NCBI GenBank assembly: GCA_947627075.1
Contig: CANQUR010000086.1
Span: 1 to 6,898 of the forward strand
Length of the DNA: 6,898 nt
Direction of reading: 5' to 3'
Source: an uncultured Clostridia bacterium
GTDB lineage: Bacteria > Bacillota > Clostridia > Christensenellales > Pumilibacteraceae
Positions 6,401-6,898 of this stretch are shown here, one piece after another; the stretch's first letter is position 1, and the number at the start of each line of letters is the position of its first letter. The notes below the pieces were generated by a model. The model had not been told where the DNA came from. It did not search any database and worked only from the letters and a program-made list of their open reading frames with translations. The translations under genes were made by a program, and so were the position numbers.

Positions 6401-6898
6401 GCAATATTGACTCCCATGCTTGCAACGCCGGACATACTTGCCAAATCGGGCACATTGGACACAAGCTTATTGACGTCGAGATTCGCTTTAACTTCATTCA
6501 AAAGTTTTTTGAAATCTATGGACACGGTCGCCTTTGCCATATCGACCGAATCTTTGACATATATTTTGATTTGTTCAAAGGAAATATAGTTTTCGATATC
6601 CAATTGGGCGGGATCTATTCCGTATTGAGCTACGTTGGCTTCGTTCAAAGCATCGACGGCGAAAGCGCCTAACGTTTTGCTTATGACCCCGTTCAAAAAT
6701 GCCGCAAGTTCTCGATCGGATATCTTCAGATTATAGCTGTCGTCATAGTTATCGCTTATGGAATCGATCTTGTCTTGATCGAGATTATCCAAAGTGAGCA
6801 GATCGACCGCATAATCGCCGAGTGCCGTGCCGAGATCCTCTTCGTTTTTCACGCTGTCAATTACAGTCGTTTTGAGTTCGTCCCCGTCGATAGCGCCC
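3418..6898 (-). CDS. Giant acidic modular protein, C-terminal 1159 residues (cut by right window edge), function unknown
   Basis: The frame ends at TAA 3418-3420 and is open to the right edge. A GTG at 6852 could be taken as a start, but the 15 codons before it read GAIDGDELKTTVIDS without a stop, lack a ribosome binding site and match the beginning of later modules. The true start therefore lies outside the window. Residues are numbered from the codon at 6897. The visible part is very acidic and shows no membrane helix, no LPXTG or other cell-wall anchor, and no recognised enzyme motif. An acidic low-complexity linker occupies about 485-505. At least four degenerate modules repeat an amphipathic helix, a hydrophobic strand, a Leu-Pro turn and a further strand-helix block. 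The C-terminus ends CDVSLSVNA. Secretion is plausible for such proteins in Clostridia but cannot be tested because the N-terminus is missing. The gene is convergent with the acyltransferase-like gene and shares its terminator. Confidence 0.88.
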   Translation of the reverse strand, partial: GAIDGDELKTTVIDSVKNEEDLGTALGDYAVDLLTLDNLDQDKIDSISDNYDDSYNLKISDRELAAFLNGVISKTLGAFAVDALNEANVAQYGIDPAQLDIENYISFEQIKIYVKDSVDMAKATVSIDFKKLLNEVKANLDVNKLVSNVPDLASMSGVASMGVNIAIGLLKSVLPDKLYLTMDMGLSESVPPTFAINSMDEAQMERLYSLLDKIGLKLDSNSNMSFKDQLINVFTGEDSDVKKTLDDLKLGDILCDGGIDCNVYQFIIDVAKLNYKKDEDGNEILKDPSEQIGAIDILQTFKLVLSKDNDDYIDSLGDHEHAYKNVKFKYENDELCLDENGMPIIEGQGKRFYKSEVSEELLAAYEQQILSSFAHEYGLKDGYTINEIIDNFSDNFNADEVIKMFDSQRIKEMLKKDEVIGVTFDDKMLAALLMKMTEKEDFRKNTEFEFVYVENEDYQNVEHNILHVGVTIKIRDLINDLVEGDNEDIEDTEENEGNKADQNNLLSKIVNNLLPEYFVAEAALDVTINVGEEGYKSTTILLNGKQIGIIDKLAVAFGIFPNDNGENQTLGEYIDNSLTPVRELIDNMNEVLPGLKITESGLELPNVYAALTKIVNGDKTESEDGYIDADMIECSLKLITDDTIFSGGDYAFFADQTRVDAFNQNSENALVKELTQKYGLKDSDDNGDPFTLSEILHVMKIVELSEPGKVKGLEMYDLIDPAGIRKQAREGDDWQQTLRVNILNKTFKEDQSGNDMLTALIKKVIDNKSDMDFGPLGDFDLNKDLLYVELNEVDGRQYLNINVRAIIKDLLPSGEEGEIKRFIEGILPSSASLITLKIDITSKDSTECSVIVNGDEKASKVMFDMLSALDMDIDFTAMGNAVRDAFFGIEEQNIDFDYSDDGLTLPCVFEMIDSIVLDNGYNDHGANVKAAFEGIFRMSDDNDEQFERETIVNPVNQDKLDAETLKSKVLDGGISDKEFGAYITDSLTDKVGEVKELNIITSGSTSQKQLDDRRKLEAIGYGLDLGKTYMVLSVKIDLNKFASVSDGLPKNIEGLLPQKMLVTFVLEFNDQKDKFEYVSFIVNRMSSQSRDALIDIIGVEGAVANLEAVADDCLEPINNLLETIASVPVGTVQHVFTENSTTDTSRGSYKCDVSLSVNA
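3421..6897 (-). repeat. Four degenerate tandem modules in the giant protein
   Basis: Approximate modules: 6034-6897 (residues 1-288), 5023-6033 (289-625), 4129-5022 (626-923) and 3421-4128 (924-1159). Shared landmarks run in the same order. Module entry: GAIDGDELKTTVIDS, GAIDILQTFKLVLS, DADMIECSLKLI, GANVKAAFEGIF. Amphipathic helix: ISDRELAAFLNGVI (59-72), TFDDKMLAALLMKM (423-436), SGNDMLTALIKKVI (752-765), ISDKEFGAYITDSL (974-987). Leu-Pro before a strand: VLPDKLYLTMDM, LLPEYFVAEAALDV, ILPSSASLITLKID, LLPQKMLVTFVLEF. Closing block: GLELPNVYAAL and GLTLPCVFEMI in modules 2 and 3, and a related GIDCNVYQFI in module 1; module 4 lacks it. Modules 2 and 3 carry an added YGLKD segment (377-381, 678-682). 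Boundaries were set by eye. Confidence 0.78.

Noticed and set aside
3871..6589. Several long plus-strand open frames (up to about 220 codons) opposite the giant gene
   Set aside because: They are antisense shadows of the minus-strand reading frame, lack ribosome binding sites, and encode no recognisable domain; the minus strand shows coherent repeated modules across the same DNA.

Overview
The window looks like chromosomal DNA of a low-to-moderate GC Gram-positive bacterium, most likely an uncultured gut-type member of Clostridia (Bacillota). This is an inference. It rests on AT-rich intergenic regions with near-consensus sigma-A promoters, strong GGAGGA ribosome binding sites, simple hairpin-plus-T-tract terminators, an FtsX-type ABC permease with a clostridial-style N-terminus, and a very large acidic repeat protein. 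No RNA genes, CRISPR array, insertion sequence or phage genes were seen.

Layout from left to right. Positions 1-504 (minus) hold the N-terminal 168 residues of an FtsX/MacB-type ABC transporter permease that runs off the left edge. A minus-strand terminator hairpin (508-540) sits directly in front of its start codon. Positions 578-1912 (minus) encode a 444-residue polytopic membrane protein built from three copies of a four-helix unit (about 12 helices). Its start is at 1912, set by a GGAGGA site and a promoter at 1957-1985. Between 1912 and 2166 lies a divergent promoter region. Positions 2166-3287 (plus) encode a complete YghO/BcerS-like GNAT-fold acyltransferase homologue. A bidirectional terminator (3312-3349) separates it from the convergent last gene. 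Positions 3418-6898 (minus) hold the C-terminal 1159 residues of a giant acidic protein, open at the right edge, made of at least four degenerate modules of roughly 235-335 residues.

The genes do not form one obvious pathway. The permease and the three-repeat membrane protein share a strand and could be partly co-transcribed through the intervening hairpin. The acyltransferase homologue is a single-gene unit, with its own promoter and terminator. The giant repeat protein belongs to a transcription unit that starts outside the window. The two least explained objects are the giant modular protein and the three-repeat membrane protein. I recognise neither as a named family.
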